Source of the DNA: Odiellus spinosus
Lineage: Eukaryota > Arthropoda > Arachnida > Opiliones > Phalangiidae
Reading direction: 5' to 3'
DNA: 64,000 nucleotides
Assembly (NCBI GenBank): GCA_963920705.1
Contig: OY987233.1
Location: 744,001 to 808,000, forward strand
In this document: positions 26,635 to 40,340 of the stretch, in pieces
Numbering within the stretch: the first letter of the stretch is position 1
Layout: each line of letters begins with the position of its first letter
Notes under the pieces: generated by a model
Database searches by the model: none
What the model saw: the letters and a program-made list of their open reading frames with translations, nothing else
Told to the model about the DNA's origin: nothing
Made by a program: the position numbers and the translations under genes

Positions 26635-28816
26635 CTTGGGACATTTGTGGATTTATACTTGGGAAATTTGTGTATCTACACTTGGGAAATTTGTGGATTT
26701 ATACTTGGGAAATTTGTGGATTTATACTTGGGAAATTTGTGGATTTATACTTGGGAAATTTGTGGATTTATACTTGGGAAATTTGTGGATTTATACTTGG
26801 GAAATTTGTGGATTTATACTTAGGAAATTTGTGGATTTATACTTGGGAAATTTGTGGATTTATACTTGGGAAATTTGTGGATTTATACTTCGGAAATTTA
26901 TGGATTTATACTTGGGAAATTTGTGGATTTATACTTGGGAAATTTGGATTTATACTTGGGAAATTTGTGGATTTATACTTAGGAAATTTGTGGATTTTCA
27001 CTTGGCAAATTTGTAGATTTATACTTGGGAAATTTGTGGATTTATACTTGGGAAATTTGTGGATTTATACTTGGGAAATTTGTGGATTTATACTTGGGAA
27101 ATTTGTGGATTTATACTTCGGAAATTTGTGGATTTATACTTGGAAAATTTGTGGATTTATACTTGGAAATTTGTGGATTTATACTTGGGAAATTTGTGGA
27201 TTTATACTTGGGAAATTTGTGGATTTATACTTGGGAAATTTGTGGATTTATACTTGGGAAATTTGTGGATTTATACTTGGGAAATTTTTGGATTTATACT
27301 TCGGAAATTTGTGGATTTATACTTGGAAAATTTGTGGATTTATAATTGGGAGATTTGAGGATTTATACTTGGGAAATTTGTGGGTCTAGACTTGGGAAAT
27401 TTGTGGGTCTAGACTTGGGACATTTGTGGATCTAGACTTGGGACATTTGTGGATCTAGACTTGGGACATTTGTGGATTTATACTTGGGAAATTTGTGAAT
27501 TTATACTTGGGAAATTTGTGGATTTATACTTGGGAAATTTGTGGATTTATACTTGGGAAATTTGTGGATTGATACTTGGGAAATTTGTGGATTTATACTT
27601 GGGAAATTTGTGGATTTATACTTAGGAAATTTGTGGATTTACACTTGACAAATTTGTGGATCTACACTTTGCAAATTTGTGGATCTACACTTGGTAAATT
27701 TGTGGATCTACACTTGGCAAATTTGTGGATCTACATTTGGGAAATTTGTGGATCTACACTTGGGAAATTTGTGGTTCTACACTTGGGAAATTTGTGTATC
27801 TACACTTGGGAAATTTGTGGATTTATACTTTTGTAATTTTTGGATTTATACTTCGGAAATTTGTGGATTTATACTTGGAAAATTTGTGGATTTATAATTG
27901 GGAAATTTGAGGTTTTATACTTGGGAAATTTGTGGGTCTAGACTTGGGAAATTTGTGGGTCTAGACTTGGGACATTTGTGGATCTAGACTTGGGACATTT
28001 GTGGATCTTGACTTGGGACATTTGTGGATTTATACTTGGGAAATTTGTGAATTTATACTTGGGAAATTTGTGGATTTATACTTGGGAAATTTGTGGATTT
28101 ATACTTGGGAAATTTGTGGATTTATACTTGGGAAATTTGTGGATTTATACTTGGGAAATTTGTGGATTTATACTTAGGAAATTTGTGGATTTACACTTGA
28201 CAAATTTGTGGATCTACACTTGGGAAATTTGTGGATTTATACTTTTGTAATTTATGGATTTATACTTGGGAAATTTGTGGATTTATATTTGGGAAATTTG
28301 TGGATTTATACTTTTGAAATTTGTGGATTTATACTTGGGAAATTTGTGGATTTATACTTCGGAAATTTGTGGATTTATACTTCGGAAATTTGGGGATTTA
28401 TACTTGGAAAATTTGTGGATTTATAATTGGGAAATTTGTGGATTTATACTTGGAAAATTTGTGGGTCTAGACTTGGGAAATTTGTGGGTCTACACTTGTG
28501 AAATTTGTGGTTCTACACTTGGGAAATTTGTGTATCTACACTTGGGAAATTTGTGGATTTATACTTTTGTAATTTATGGATTTATACTTGGGAAATTTGT
28601 GGATTTATACTTGGGAAATTTGTGGATTTATACTTGGGAAATTTGTGGATTTATACTTCGGAAATTTGGGGATTTATACTTGGAAAATTTGTGGATTTAT
28701 AATTGGGAAATTTGTGGATTTATACTTGGGAAATTTGTGGGTCTAGACTTGGGAAATTTGTGGGTCTAGACTTGGGACATTTGTGGATCTAGACTTGGGA
28801 CATTTGTGGATCTAGA
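26635..28816. repeat. 2,182-bp tandem unit, copy B
   Basis: Second copy. It is followed by sequence that continues the first 9.74-kb copy from about 14.5 kb (offset 14,297), again placing this duplication after the 9.74-kb event. Confidence 0.9.
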
Positions 28817-29990
28817 TTTGGGACATTTGTGGATTTATACTTGGGAAATTTGTGAATTTATACTTGGGAAATTTGTGGATTTATACTTGGGAAATTTGTG
28901 GATTTATACTTGGGAAATTTGTGGATTTATACTTGGGAAATTTGTGGATTTATACTTGGGAAATTTGTGGATTTATACTTAGGAAATTTGTGGATTTATA
29001 CTTAGGAAATTTGTGGATCTACACTTGGTAAATTTGTGGATCTACACTTGGCAAATTTGTGGATCTACATTTGGGAAATTTGTGGATCTACACTAGGGAA
29101 AATTGTGGTTCTACACTTGGGAAATTTGTGTATCTACAATTGGGAAATTTGTGGATTTATACTTTTGTAATTTATGGATTTATACTTGGGAAATTTGTGG
29201 ATTTATGTTTGGGAAATTTGTGGATTTATACTTGGGAAATTTGTGGATTTATACTTGGGAAATTTGTGGATTTATACTTCGGAAATTTGTGGATTTATAC
29301 TTGGAAAATTTGTGGATTTATAATTGGGAAATTTGTGGATTTATACTTGGGAAATTTGTGGGTCTAGACTTGGGAAATTTGTGGGTCTACACTTGTGAAA
29401 TTTGTGGTTCTACACTTGGGAAATTTGTGTATCTACACTTGGGAAATTTGTGGATTTATACTTGGGAAATTTGTGGATTTATACTTGGGAAATTTGTGGA
29501 TTTATACTTGGGAAATTTGTGGATTTATACTTGGGAAATTTGTGGATTTATACTTGGGAAATTTGTGGATTTCTACTTAGGAAATTTGTGGATTTATACT
29601 TGGGAAATTTGTGGATTTATACTTGGAAAATTTGTGGATTTATAATGGCGAAATTTGTGGATTTATACTTAGGAAATTTGTGGACTTACACTTGACAAAT
29701 TTGTGGATCTACACTTGGTAAATTTGTGGATCTACACTTGGCAAATTTGTGGATCTACATTTGGGAAATTTGTGGATCTACACTTGGGAAATTTATGGTT
29801 CTACACTTGGGAAATTTGTGTATCTACAATTGGGAAATTTGTGGATTTATACTTTTGTAATTTATGGATTTATACTTGGGAAATTTGTGGATTTATGTTT
29901 GGGAAATTTGTGGATTTATACTTGGGAAATTTGTGGATTTATACTTCGGAAATTTGTGGATTTATACTTGGAAAATTTGTGGATTTATAA

Positions 29991-32900
29991 TTGGGAAATT
30001 TGTGGATTTATACTTGGGAAATTTGTGGGTCTAGACTTGGGAAATTTGTGGGTCTACACTTGTGAAATTTGTGGTTCTACACTTGGGAAATTTGTGTATC
30101 TACACTTGGGAAATTTGTGGATTTATACTTGGGAAATTTGTGGATTTATACTTGGGAAATTTGTGGATTTATACTTCGGAAATTTGTGGATTTATACTTG
30201 GAAAATTTGTGGATTTATACTTGAGAAATTTCTGGATTTATACTTGGGAAGTTTGTGGATTTATACTTGGGAAATTTGTGGATTTATACTTGGGAAATTT
30301 GTGGATTTATACTAAGGAAATTTGTGGATTTTCACTTGGCAAATTTGTAGATTTATACTTGGGAAATTTGTGGATATATACTTGGGAAATTTGTGGATTT
30401 ATACTTGGGAAATTTTTGGATTTATACTTGGGAAATTTGTGGATTTATACTTGGGAAATTTGTGGATTTATACTTCGGAAATTTGTGGATTTATACTTGG
30501 AAAATTTGAGGATTTATAATTGGGAAATTTGTGGATTTATACTTGGGAAATTTGTGGGTCTAGACTTGGGAAATTCGTGGGTCTAGACTTGGGAAATTTG
30601 TGGGTCTAGACTTGGGACATTTGTGGATCTAGACTTGGGACATTTGTGGATCTAGACTTGGGACATTTGTGGATTTATACTTGGGAAAGTTGTGAATTTA
30701 TACTTGGGAAATTTGTGGATTTATACTTGGGAAATTAGTGGATTTATACTTGGGAAATTTGTGGATTTATACTTAGGAAATTTGTGGATTTTCACTTGGC
30801 AAATTTGTAGATTTATACTTGGGAAATTTGTGGATATATTCTTGGGAAATTTGTGGATTTATAATTGGGAAATTTGTGGGTCTAGACTTGGGAAATATGT
30901 GGGTCTACACTTGTGAAATTTGTGGTTCTACACTTGGGAAATTTGTGTATCTACACTTGGGAAATTTGTGGATTTATACTTGGGAAATTTGTGGATTTAT
31001 ACTTGGGAAATTTGTGGATTTATACTGGGGAAATTTGTGGATTTATACTTGGGAAATTTGTGGATTTATACTTGGGAAATTTGTGGATTTATACTTCGGA
31101 AATTTGTGGATTTATACTTAGAAAATTTGTGGATTTATACTTGAGAAATTTGTGGATTTATACTTGGGAAATTTGTGGATTTATACTTGGGAAATTTGTG
31201 GATTTATACTTGGGAAATTTGTGGATTTATACTTAGGAAATTTGTGGATTTTCACTTGGCAAATTTGTAGATTTATACTTGGGAAATTTGTGGATATATA
31301 CTTGGGAAATTTGTGGATTTATACTTCGGAAATTTGTGGATTTTTACTTGGAAAATTTGTGGATTTATAATTGGGAAATTTGTTGATTTATACTTGGGAA
31401 ATTTGTGGGTCTAGACTTGGGAAATTTGTGGGTCTAGACTTGGGAAATTTGTGGGTCTAGACTTGGGACATTTGTGGATCTAGACTTGGGACATTTGTGG
31501 ATCTAGACATGGGACATTTGTGGATTTATACTTGGGAAATTTGTGAATTTATACTTGGGAAATTTGTGGATTTATACTTGGGAAATTTGTGGATTTATAC
31601 TTGGGAAATTTGTGGATTTATACTTAGGAAATTTGTGGATTTTCACTTGGGAAATTTGTGGATTTATACTTGGGAAATTGGTGGATTTATACTTGGGAAA
31701 TTTGTGGATTTATACTTCGGCAATTTGTGGATTTATACTTGGGAAATTTGTGGATTTATACTTCGGAAATTTATGGATTTATACTTAGGAAATTTGTGGA
31801 TTTTCACTTGGCAAATTTGTAGATTTATACGTGGGAAATTTGTGGATATATACTTGGGAAATTTGTGGATTTATACTTGGGAAATTTGTGGATTTATACT
31901 TGGGAAATTTGTGGATTTATACTTGGGAAATTTGTGGATTTATACTTCGGAAATTTGTGGATTTATACTTGGAAAATTTGTGGATTTATAATTGGGAAAT
32001 TTGTGGATTTATACTTGGGAAATTTGTGGGTCTAGACTTGGGAAATTTGTGGGTCTAGACTTGGGAAATTTGTGGGTCTAGACTTGGGACATTTGTGGAT
32101 CTAGACTTGGGACATTTGTGGATCTAGACTTGGGACATTTGTGGATTTATACTTGGGAAATTTGTGAATTTATACTTGGGAAATTTGTGGATTTATACTT
32201 GGGAAATTTGTGGATTTATACTTGGGAAATTTGTGGATTTATACTTAGGAAATTTGTGGATTTTCACTTGGCAAATTTGTAGATTTATACTTGGGAAATT
32301 TGTGGATATATTCTTGGGAAATTTGTGGATTTATAATTGGGAAATTTGTGGGTCTAGACTTGGGAAATTTGTGGGTCTACACTTGTGAAATTTGTGGTTC
32401 TACACTTGGGAAATTTGTGTATCTACACTTGGGAAATTTGTGGATTTATACTTGGGAAATTTGTGGATTTATACTTGGGAAATTTGTGGATTTATACTGG
32501 GGAAATTTGTGGATTTATACTTGGGAAATTTGTGGATTTATACTTGGGAAATTTGTGGATTTATACTTCGGAAATTTGTGGATTTATACTTGGAAAATTT
32601 GTGGATTTATACTTGAGAAATTTGTGGATTTATACTTGGGAAATTTGTGGATTTATACTTGGGAAATTTGTGGATTTATACTTGGGAAATTTGTGGATTT
32701 ATACTTAGGAAATTTGTGGATTTTCACTTGGCAAATTTGTGGATTGATACTTGGGAAATTTGTGGATTTATACTTCGGAAATTTGTGGATTTTTACTTGG
32801 AAAATTTGTGGATTTATAATTGGGAAATTTGTGGATTTATACTAGGGAAATTTGTGGGTCTAGACTTGGGAAATTTGTGGGTCTAGACTTGGGAAATTTG

Positions 32901-33716
32901 TGGGTCTAGACTTGGGACATTTGTGGATCTAGACTTGGGACATTTGTGGATCTAGACATGGGACATTTGTGGATTTATACTTGGGAAATTTGTGAATTTA
33001 TACTTGGGAAATTTGTGGATTTATACTTGGGAAATTTGTGGATTTATACTTGGGAAATTTGTGGATTTATACTTAGGAAATTTGTGGATTTTCACTTGGC
33101 AAATTTGTAGATTTATACTTGGGAAATTTGTGGATATATTCTTGGGAAATTTGTGGATTTATAATTGGGAAATTTGTGGGTCTAGACTTGGGAAATTTGT
33201 GGGTCTACACTTGGGAAATTTGTGTATCTACACTTGGGAAATTTGTGGATTTATACTTGGGAAATTTGTGGATTTATACTTGGGAAATTTGTGGATTTAT
33301 ACTGGGGAAATTTGTGAATTTATACTTCGGAAATTTATGGATTTATACTTAGGAAATTTGTGGATTTTCACTTGGCAAATTTGTAGATTTATACTTGGGA
33401 AATTTGTGGATATATACTTGGGAAATTTGTGGATTTATACTTGGGAAATTTGTGGATTTATACTTGGGAAATTTGTGGATTTATACTTCGGAAATTTGTG
33501 GATTTATACTTGGAAAATTTGTGGATTTATAATTGGGAAATTTGTGGATTTATACTTGGGAAATTTGTGGGTCTAGACTTGGGAAATTTGTGGGTCTAGA
33601 CTTGGGAAATTTGTGGGTCTAGACTTGGGACATTTGTGGATCTAGACTTGGGACATTTGTGGATCTAGACTTGGGACATTTGTGGATTTATACTTGGGAA
33701 ATTTGTGAATTTATAC
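29991..33716. repeat. 3,726-bp (162-monomer) tandem unit, copy 1
   Basis: Matches the next unit at 3,726 bp until that unit's internal deletion, and the third unit at 6,624 bp. Its first approximately 1.1 kb is also the tail of the second 9.74-kb copy. It contains five gamma/delta clusters (near 30,557, 31,405, 32,029, 32,856 and 33,571). The left edge is set by TATAATT at 29,990 against TATACTT at 33,716. A private base, C in AAATTCGTGGG near 30,575, separates it from the other two units. Confidence 0.88.
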
Positions 33717-36614
33717 TTGGGAAATTTGTGGATTTATACTTGGGAAATTTGTGGGTCTAGACTTGGGAAATTTGTGGGTCTACACTTGTGAAATTTGTGG
33801 TTCTACACTTGGGAAATTTGTGTATCTACACTTGGGAAATTTGTGGATTTATACTTGGGAAATTTGTGGATTTATACTTGGGAAATTTGTGGATTTATAC
33901 TTCGGAAATTTGTGGATTTATACTTGGAAAATTTGTGGATTTATACTTGAGAAATTTCTGGATTTATACTTGGGAAGTTTGTGGATTTATACTTGGGAAA
34001 TTTGTGGATTTATACTTGGGAAATTTGTGGATTTATACTAAGGAAATTTGTGGATTTTCACTTGGCAAATTTGTAGATTTATACTTGGGAAATTTGTGGA
34101 TATATACTTGGGAAATTTGTGGATTTATACTTGGGAAATTTGTGGATTTATACTTGGGAAATTTGTGGATTTATACTTGGGAAATTTGTGGATTTATACT
34201 TCGGAAATTTGTGGATTTATACTTGGAAAATTTGAGGATTTATAATTGGGAAATTTGTGGATTTATACTTGGGAAATTTGTGGGTCTAGACTTGGGAAAT
34301 TTGTGGGTCTAGACTTGGGAAATTTGTGGGTCTAGACTTGGGACATTTGTGGATCTAGACTTGGGACATTTGTGGATCTAGACTTGGGACATTTGTGGAT
34401 TTATACTTGGGAAAGTTGTGAATTTATACTTGGGAAATTTGTGGATTTATACTTGGGAAATTAGTGGATTTATACTTGGGAAATTTGTGGATTTATACTT
34501 AGGAAATTTGTGGATTTTCACTTGGCAAATTTGTAGATTTATACTTGGGAAATTTGTGGATATATTCTTGGGAAATTTGTGGATTTATAATTGGGAAATT
34601 TGTGGGTCTAGACTTGGGAAATATGTGGGTCTACACTTGTGAAATTTGTGGTTCTACACTTGGGAAATTTGTGTATCTACACTTGGGAAATTTGTGGATT
34701 TATACTTGGGAAATTTGTGGATTTATACTTGGGAAATTTGTGGATTTATACTGGGGAAATTTGTGGATTTATACTTGGGAAATTTGTGGATTTATACTTG
34801 GGAAATTTGTGGATTTATACTTCGGAAATTTGTGGATTTATACTTAGAAAATTTGTGGATTTATACTTGAGAAATTTGTGGATTTATACTTGGGAAATTT
34901 GTGGATTTATACTTGGGAAATTTGTGGATTTATACTTGGGAAATTTGTGGATTTATACTTAGGAAATTTGTGGATTTTCACTTGGCAAATTTGTAGATTT
35001 ATACTTGGGAAATTTGTGGATATATACTTGGGAAATTTGTGGATTTATACTTCGGAAATTTGTGGATTTTTACTTGGAAAATTTGTGGATTTATAATTGG
35101 GAAATTTGTTGATTTATACTTGGGAAATTTGTGGGTCTAGACTTGGGAAATTTGTGGGTCTAGACTTGGGAAATTTGTGGGTCTAGACTTGGGACATTTG
35201 TGGATCTAGACTTGGGACATTTGTGGATCTAGACATGGGACATTTGTGGATTTATACTTGGGAAATTTGTGAATTTATACTTGGGAAATTTGTGGATTTA
35301 TACTTGGGAAATTTGTGGATTTATACTTGGGAAATTTGTGGATTTATACTTAGGAAATTTGTGGATTTTCACTTGGGAAATTTGTGGATTTATACTTGGG
35401 AAATTGGTGGATTTATACTTGGGAAATTTGTGGATTTATACTTCGGCAATTTGTGGATTTATACTTGGGAAATTTGTGGATTTATACTTCGGAAATTTAT
35501 GGATTTATACTTAGGAAATTTGTGGATTTTCACTTGGCAAATTTGTAGATTTATACGTGGGAAATTTGTGGATATATACTTGGGAAATTTGTGGATTTAT
35601 ACTTGGGAAATTTGTGGATTTATACTTGGGAAATTTGTGGATTTATACTTGGGAAATTTGTGGATTTATACTTCGGAAATTTGTGGATTTATACTTGGAA
35701 AATTTGTGGATTTATAATTGGGAAATTTGTGGATTTATACTTGGGAAATTTGTGGATTTATAATTGGGAAATTTGTGGGTCTAGACTTGGGAAATTTGTG
35801 GGTCTAGACTTGGGACATTTGTGGATCTAGACTTGGGACATTTGTGGATCTAGACATGGGACATTTGTGGATTTATACTTGGGAAATTTGTGAATTTATA
35901 CTTGGGAAATTTGTGGATTTATACTTGGGAAATTTGTGGATTTATACTTGGGAAATTTGTGGATTTATACTTAGGAAATTTGTGGATTTTCACTTGGCAA
36001 ATTTGTAGATTTATACTTGGGAAATTTGTGGATATATTGTTGGGAAATTTGTGGATTTATAATTGGGAAATTTGTGGGTCTAGACTTGGGAAATTTGTGG
36101 GTCTACACTTGGGAAATTTGTGTATCTACACTTGGGAAATTTGTGGATTTTTACTTGGGAAATTTGTGGATTTATACTTGGGAAATTTGTGGATTTATAC
36201 TGGGGAAATTTGTGAATTTATACTTCGGAAATTTATGGATTTATACTTAGGAAATTTGTGGATTTTCACTTGGCAAATTTGTAGATTTATACTTGGGAAA
36301 TTTGTGGATATATACTTGGGAAATTTGTGGATTTATACTTGGGAAATTTGTGGATTTATACTTGGGAAATTTGTGGATTTATACTTCGGAAATTTGTGGA
36401 TTTATACTTGGAAAATTTGTGGATTTATAATTGGGAAATTTGTGGATTTATACTTGGGAAATTTGTGGGTCTAGACTTGGGAAATTTGTGGGTCTAGACT
36501 TGGGAAATTTGTGGGTCTAGACTTGGGACATTTGTGGATCTAGACTTGGGACATTTGTGGATCTAGACTTGGGACATTTGTGGATTTATACTTGGGAAAT
36601 TTGTGAATTTATAC
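33717..36614. repeat. 2,898-bp tandem unit, copy 2, with an 828-bp internal deletion
   Basis: Aligns to copy 1 at +3,726 bp on its left and at +2,898 bp on its right, so it lacks 828 bp (36 monomers) that the flanking units have. The breakpoint is near 35,745-35,770, where GGATTTATAAT meets the gamma monomers directly. Consequently it has four gamma/delta clusters (near 34,286, 35,133, 35,778 and 36,467) instead of five. Small private changes include GGATATATTGTTGGG near 36,029. Confidence 0.88.
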
Positions 36615-39600
36615 TTGGGAAATTTGTGGATTTATACTTGGGAAATTTGTGGGTCTAGACTTGGGAAATTTGTGGGTCTACACTTGTGAAATTTGTGGTT
36701 CTACACTTGGGAAATTTGTGTATCTACACTTGGGAAATTTGTGGATTTATACTTGGGAAATTTGTGGATTTATACTTGGGAAATTTGTGGATTTATACTT
36801 CGGAAATTTGTGGATTTATACTTGGAAAATTTGTGGATTTATACTTGAGAAATTTCTGGATTTATACTTGGGAAGTTTGTGGATTTATACTTGGGAAATT
36901 TGTGGATTTATACTTGGGAAATTTGTGGATTTATACTAAGGAAATTTGTGGATTTTCACTTGGCAAATTTGTAGATTTATACTTGGGAAATTTGTGGATA
37001 TATACTTGGGAAATTTGTGGATTTATACTTGGGAAATTTGTGGATTTATACTTGGGAAATTTGTGGATTTATACTTGGGAAATTTGTGGATTTATACTTC
37101 GGAAATTTGTGGATTTATACTTGGAAAATTTGAGGATTTATAATTGGGAAATTTGTGGATTTATACTTGGGAAATTTGTGGGTCTAGACTTGGGAAATTT
37201 GTGGGTCTAGACTTGGGAAATTTGTGGGTCTAGACTTGGGACATTTGTGGATCTAGACTTGGGACATTTGTGGATCTAGACTTGGGACATTTGTGGATTT
37301 ATACTTGGGAAAGTTGTGAATTTATACTTTGGAAATTTGTGGATTTATACTTGGGAAATTAGTGGATTTATACTTGGGAAATTTGTGGATTTATACTTAG
37401 GAAATTTGTGGATTTTCACTTGGCAAATTTGTAGATTTATACTTGGGAAATTTGTGGATATATTCTTGGGAAATTTGTGGATTTATAATTGGGAAATTTG
37501 TGGGTCTAGACTTGGGAAATATGTGGGTCTACACTTGTGAAATTTGTGGTTCTACACTTGGGAAATTTGTGTATCTACACTTGGGAAATTTGTGGATTTA
37601 TACTTGGGAAATTTGTGGATTTATACTTGGGAAATTTGTGGATTTATACTGGGGAAATTTGTGGATTTATACTTGGGAAATTTGTGGATTTATACTTGGG
37701 AAATTTGTGGATTTATACTTCGGAAATTTGTGGATTTATACTTAGAAAATTTGTGGATTTATACTTGAGAAATTTGTGGATTTATACTTGGGAAATTTGT
37801 GGATTTATACTTGGGAAATTTGTGGATTTATACTTGGGAAATTTGTGGATTTATTTTTAGGAAATTTGTGGATTTTCACTTGGCAAATTTGTAGATTTAT
37901 ACTTGGGAAATTTGTGGATATATACTTGGGAAATTTGTGGATTTATACTTCGGAAATTTGTGGATTTTTACTTGGAAAATTTGTGGATTTATAATTGGGA
38001 AATTTGTTGATTTATACTTGGGAAATTTGTGGGTCTAGACTTGGGAAATTTGTGGGTCTAGACTTGGGAAATTTGTGGGTCTAGACTTGGGACATTTGTG
38101 GATCTAGACTTGGGACATTTGTGGATCTAGACATGGGACATTTGTGGATTTATACTTGGGAAATTTGTGAATTTATACTTGGGAAATTTGTGGATTTATA
38201 CTTGGGAAATTTGTGGATTTATACTTGGGAAATTTGTGGATTTATACTTAGGAAATTTGTGGATTTTCACTTGGGAAATTTGTGGATTTATACTTGGGAA
38301 ATTGGTGGATTTATACTTGGGAAATTTGTGGATTTATACTTCGGCAATTTGTGGATTTATACTTGGGAAATTTGTGGATTTATACTTCGGAAATTTATGG
38401 ATTTATACTTAGGAAATTTGTGGATTTTCACTTGGCAAATTTGTAGATTTATACGTGGGAAATTTGTGGATATATACTTGGGAAATTTGTGGATTTATAC
38501 TTGGGAAATTTGTGGATTTATACTTGGGAAATTTGTGGATTTATACTTGGGAAATTTGTGGATTTATACTTCGGAAATTTGTGGATTTATACTTGGAAAA
38601 TTTGTGGATTTATAATTGGGAAATTTGTGGATTTATACTTGGGAAATTTGTGGGTCTAGACTTGGGAAATTTGTGGGTCTAGACTTGGGAAATTTGTGGG
38701 TCTAGACTTGGGACATTTGTGGATCTAGACTTGGGACATTTGTGGATCTAGACTTGGGACATTTGTGGATTTATACTTGGGAAATTTGTGAATTTATACT
38801 TGGGAAATTTGTGGATTTATACTTGGGAAATTTGTGGATTTATACTTGGGAAATTTGTGGATTTATACTTAGGAAATTTGTGGATTTTCACTTGGCAAAT
38901 TTGTAGATTTATACTTGGGAAATTTGTGGATATATTCTTGGGAAATTTGTGGATTTATAATTGGGAAATTTGTGGGTCTAGACTTGGGAAATTTGTGGGT
39001 CTACACTTGTGAAATTTGTGGTTCTACACTTGGGAAATTTGTGTATCTACACTTGGGAAATTTGTGGATTTATACTTGGGAAATTTGTGGATTTATACTT
39101 GGGAAATTTGTGGATTTATACTGTGGAAATTTGTGGATTTATACTTGGGAAATTTGTGGATTTATACTTGGGAAATTTGTGGATTTATACTTCGGAAATT
39201 TGTGGATTTATACTTGGAAAATTTGTGGATTTATACTTGAGAAATTTGTGGATTTATACTTGGGAAATTTGTGGATTTATACTTGGGAAATTTGTGGATT
39301 TATACTTGGGAAATTTGTGGATTTATACTTAGGAAATTTGTGGATTTTCACTTGGCAAATTTGTGGATTGATACTTGGGAAATTTGTGGATTTATACTTC
39401 GGAAATTTGTGGATTTTTACTTGGAAAATTTGTGGATTTATAATTGGGAAATTTGTGGATTTATACTAGGGAAATTTGTGGGTCTAGACTTGGGAAATTT
39501 GTGGGTCTAGACTTGGGAAATTTGTGGGTCTAGACTTGGGACATTTGTGGATCTAGACTTGGGACATTTGTGGATCTAGACATGGGACATTTGTGGATTT

Positions 39601-40340
39601 ATACTTGGGAAATTTGTGAATTTATACTTGGGAAATTTGTGGATTTATACTTGGGAAATTTGTGGATTTATACTTGGGAAATTTGTGGATTTATACTTAG
39701 GAAATTTGTGGATTTTCACTTGGCAAATTTGTAGATTTATACTTGGGAAATTTGTGGATATATTCTTGGGAAATTTGTGGATTTATAATTGGGAAATTTG
39801 TGGGTCTAGACTTGGGAAATTTGTGGGTCTACACTTGGGAAATTTGTGTATCTACACTTGGGAAATTTGTGGATTTATACTTGGGAAATTTGTGGATTTA
39901 TACTTGGGAAATTTGTGGATTTATACTGGGGAAATTTGTGAATTTATACTTCGGAAATTTATGGATTTATACTTAGGAAATTTGTGGATTTTCACTTGGC
40001 AAATTTGTAGATTTATACTTGGGAAATTTGTGGATATATACTTGGGAAATTTGTGGATTTATACTTGGGAAATTTGTGGATTTATACTTGGGAAATTTGT
40101 GGATTTATACTTCGGAAATTTGTGGATTTATACTTGGAAAATTTGTGGATTTATAATTGGGAAATTTGTGGATTTATACTTGGGAAATTTGTGGGTCTAG
40201 ACTTGGGAAATTTGTGGGTCTAGACTTGGGAAATTTGTGGGTCTAGACTTGGGACATTTGTGGATCTAGACTTGGGACATTTGTGGATCTAGACTTGGGA
40301 CATTTGTGGATTTATACTTGGGAAATTTGTGAATTTATAC
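36615..40340. repeat. 3,726-bp tandem unit, copy 3
   Basis: Matches copy 1 at +6,624 bp throughout, including the 828 bp missing from copy 2. Gamma/delta clusters lie near 37,184, 38,030, 38,650, 39,480 and 40,194. Private changes include TACTTTGG near 37,328, GGATTTATTTTTAGG near 37,852 and TACTGTGG near 39,119. Similarity ends just after 40,340, where an alpha monomer occupies the place of the gamma monomer that opens the next unit. Confidence 0.88.

Larger units (their letters stand above)
7560..29870. repeat. Beta cassettes ending in TTTTGTAATTT, domain 3
   Basis: The TTTTGTAATTT monomer, which closes the cassette, lies near 7,766, 8,108, 8,547, 9,810, 10,131, 10,778, 12,178, 13,532, 13,938, 14,269, 14,865, 15,553, 17,510, 17,852, 18,291, 19,578, 19,899, 20,624, 21,901, 22,222, 22,868, 24,268, 25,645, 26,051, 26,382, 27,827, 28,233, 28,563, 29,161 and 29,849. 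Some copies are shortened, for example near 13,900 and 26,010, where TTGAC is followed by a single beta monomer. Copies near 12,178, 13,532, 24,268, 25,645 and 27,827 end TTTTTGG instead of TTTATGG. Confidence 0.82.
6691..29990. repeat. Domain 3: alpha array with gamma/delta clusters and TTTTGTAATTT cassettes
   Basis: Alpha monomers dominate. Two compound landmarks recur. The first is a gamma/delta cluster. The second is a beta-rich cassette that runs TTAGG, TTGAC, TTTGC, TTGGT, TTGGC in its second halves and ends in a TTTTGTAATTT monomer. Together they make a higher-order repeat of variable length. Most of the domain is accounted for by one 9,744-bp tandem duplication and two later internal duplications. 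No non-satellite sequence was seen. Confidence 0.9.
7320..30670. repeat. Gamma/delta (TCTAGAC) clusters of domain 3
   Basis: Short clusters of about 4-6 monomers run gamma (GGGTCTAGAC-TTGGGAAA) then delta (GGATCTAGAC-TTGGGACA). They are followed by an alpha monomer and a GAATTTATAC monomer. Approximate starts are 7,320, 9,368, 10,368, 11,757, 12,287, 13,111, 13,640, 14,444, 16,263, 17,066, 19,134, 20,128, 21,457, 22,447, 23,846, 24,376, 25,200, 25,753, 26,557, 27,382, 27,936, 28,739 and 30,557. Most are preceded by the order TTCGG, TTGGAAAA, GGATTTATAAT. Single gamma monomers without delta also precede the GGGTCTACAC-TTGTG junction (for example near 8,012, 8,748, 10,034 and 10,977). Confidence 0.85.
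16809..31096. repeat. 9.74-kb tandem duplication, second copy, expanded to 14.3 kb
   Basis: This is the second copy of 7,065-16,799. Its offset to the first copy grows in steps: 9,744 bp up to about 18.7 kb, 9,767 after one extra monomer near 18,740-18,785, 12,090 after an internal 2,323-bp tandem duplication, 12,113 after one more monomer near 25,430, 14,295 after an internal 2,182-bp tandem duplication, and 14,297 after a 2-bp difference near 28,990 (a 21-bp monomer near 14,696 is 23 bp here). These steps sum exactly. The rest matches almost base for base, which implies recent duplication. Confidence 0.92.

Noticed and set aside
7065..31096. Large duplications as an assembly artefact
   Set aside because: Not fully excluded, but copies carry private bases (for example at 9,789, 12,378, 12,538 and near 30,575) and different internal duplications, which simple misassembly of one copy would not give. 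Read-level support is still the deciding test.
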